A stretch of DNA of 14,604 bases, taken from the NCBI GenBank assembly GCA_028819945.1, contig JAPPKQ010000442.1, positions 1-14,604 on the forward strand. The letters are read 5' to 3'. Every line of letters begins with the position of its first letter. The first letter of the stretch is position 1. The DNA comes from a bacterium. GTDB taxonomy: Bacteria > Actinomycetota > Acidimicrobiia > Acidimicrobiales > CATQHL01. Positions 14,319 to 14,604 of this stretch are shown here, piece after piece. Under the pieces are notes generated by a model. That model was not told where the DNA came from, searched no databases, and was given only the letters and a program-made list of their open reading frames with translations. Made by a program: the position numbers and the translations under genes.

Positions 14319-14374
14319 CGCAGCCACCGCGGGGCGGCGCTCGCGTCCCGCCCGATCGTCGAGCACATCCTCAT
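14315..14374 (-). CDS. Possible 19-residue leader peptide before the FAD subunit
   Basis: ATG at 14374 is preceded by GGGGAG with 8 bases between. The frame runs 19 codons and stops at a TGA overlapping the ATG of the FAD-subunit gene (ATGA). The peptide (MRMCSTIGRDAS...) has no recognised function. It may simply couple translation, or may be chance in GC-rich DNA. Confidence 0.25.
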   Translation of the reverse strand: MRMCSTIGRDASAAPRWLR

Positions 14375-14394
14375 CGGCACATCTCCCCGGTCCT

Positions 14395-14604
14395 CTACAG
14401 CTGCTGCGAGCCGAGAGTCACACCGTAGACGTCGGTCCGGCGGTCGGCGCGCGGCCGGATCAGCTCGCTGCGAACCTGCGCCCGGGCCGCATCGGCCAAG
14501 TCCACGCGCGCCACCTGCAGTTCGTCGCCGTCGCCGGCGAGCGGGCCGGCAACCACCTGCCCGTACGGGTCCGCCAGAATCGACGACCCGAGGAAGTGCA
14601 GGTC
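14395..14604 (-). CDS. Nitrilase-family carbon-nitrogen hydrolase, C-terminal part (5' end outside the window)
   Basis: The frame is open from the window edge and ends at TAG 14395-14397, giving 69 residues. The fragment has the usual nitrilase-superfamily ending: LGSSILADPYGQVV, a gap, ELQVARVDLADAARAQ, then RPRADRRTDVYG. In complete members the catalytic Glu-Lys-Cys lie upstream, so they cannot be checked here. Such enzymes cleave amides, N-carbamoyl compounds or nitriles to acids. Its position immediately before the hydroxylase subunits suggests it may act on the same catabolic route, for example opening or deaminating a hydroxylated nitrogen compound; this is inference. Confidence 0.85.
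   Translation of the reverse strand, partial: DLHFLGSSILADPYGQVVAGPLAGDGDELQVARVDLADAARAQVRSELIRPRADRRTDVYGVTLGSQQL

Overview
The window is GC-rich throughout, with heavy G/C use at third codon positions, short intergenic gaps and several 4-base stop/start overlaps. One gene appears to be leaderless, and the gene families resemble those of actinobacterial heterotrophs. An actinobacterial chromosome, possibly of the Acidimicrobiia type, fits best. This is inference, because there is no rRNA or other marker gene here. No tRNA, rRNA, CRISPR array, transposase or phage gene was seen.

Layout. (1) Bases 1-601 (+) hold the C-terminal part of a long-form acyl-CoA dehydrogenase. (2) Bases 621-1061 (-) hold two tandem copies of a tiny membrane-anchored coiled-coil protein gene. 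They share an almost identical 146-base block covering the 5' half and upstream region, while their 3' halves differ. (3) Bases 1265-2892 (-) hold a two-gene operon: a DUF3105 lipoprotein and, overlapping by 4 bases, a single-pass membrane protein with an outside beta-rich domain. The operon is flanked by two related MITE-like palindromic elements in direct orientation. (4) Bases 3310-4188 (+) encode a short-chain dehydrogenase, probably leaderless. (5) Bases 4189-4284 hold a GC hairpin and a third palindrome with a nested hairpin, between two convergent genes. (6) A PlsC-type acyltransferase (4285-5016, -) diverges from a Cu+-exporting P-type ATPase (5080-7341, +). The ATPase seems to start at a CTG codon behind a perfect 8-base Shine-Dalgarno sequence. 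Its stop overlaps the start of a double-hot-dog MaoC-like hydratase (7338-8363, +). (7) Bases 8408-14604 (-) form a molybdenum hydroxylase operon, read right to left: nitrilase-family hydrolase (partial), FAD subunit, large subunit A, [2Fe-2S] subunit, large subunit B.

How the genes work together. The Mo-hydroxylase cluster encodes all three subunit types (M, S, L) but has two different L subunits for one M and one S. Neither L has the AYRCSFR loop of true aerobic CO dehydrogenase, so the enzyme probably hydroxylates an unknown organic substrate, perhaps an N-heterocycle, amide or aldehyde. The adjacent nitrilase-family enzyme could then cleave a C-N bond of the product. The acyl-CoA dehydrogenase, SDR and MaoC hydratase suggest oxidative breakdown of CoA thioesters. 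CopA supplies copper export. The two flanked envelope proteins are unassigned.

The features most worth a second look are the two-L-subunit operon, the duplicated micro-membrane genes with a conserved head and changed tail, the operon bracketed by MITE-like elements, and the strong Shine-Dalgarno sequences placed before CTG codons.
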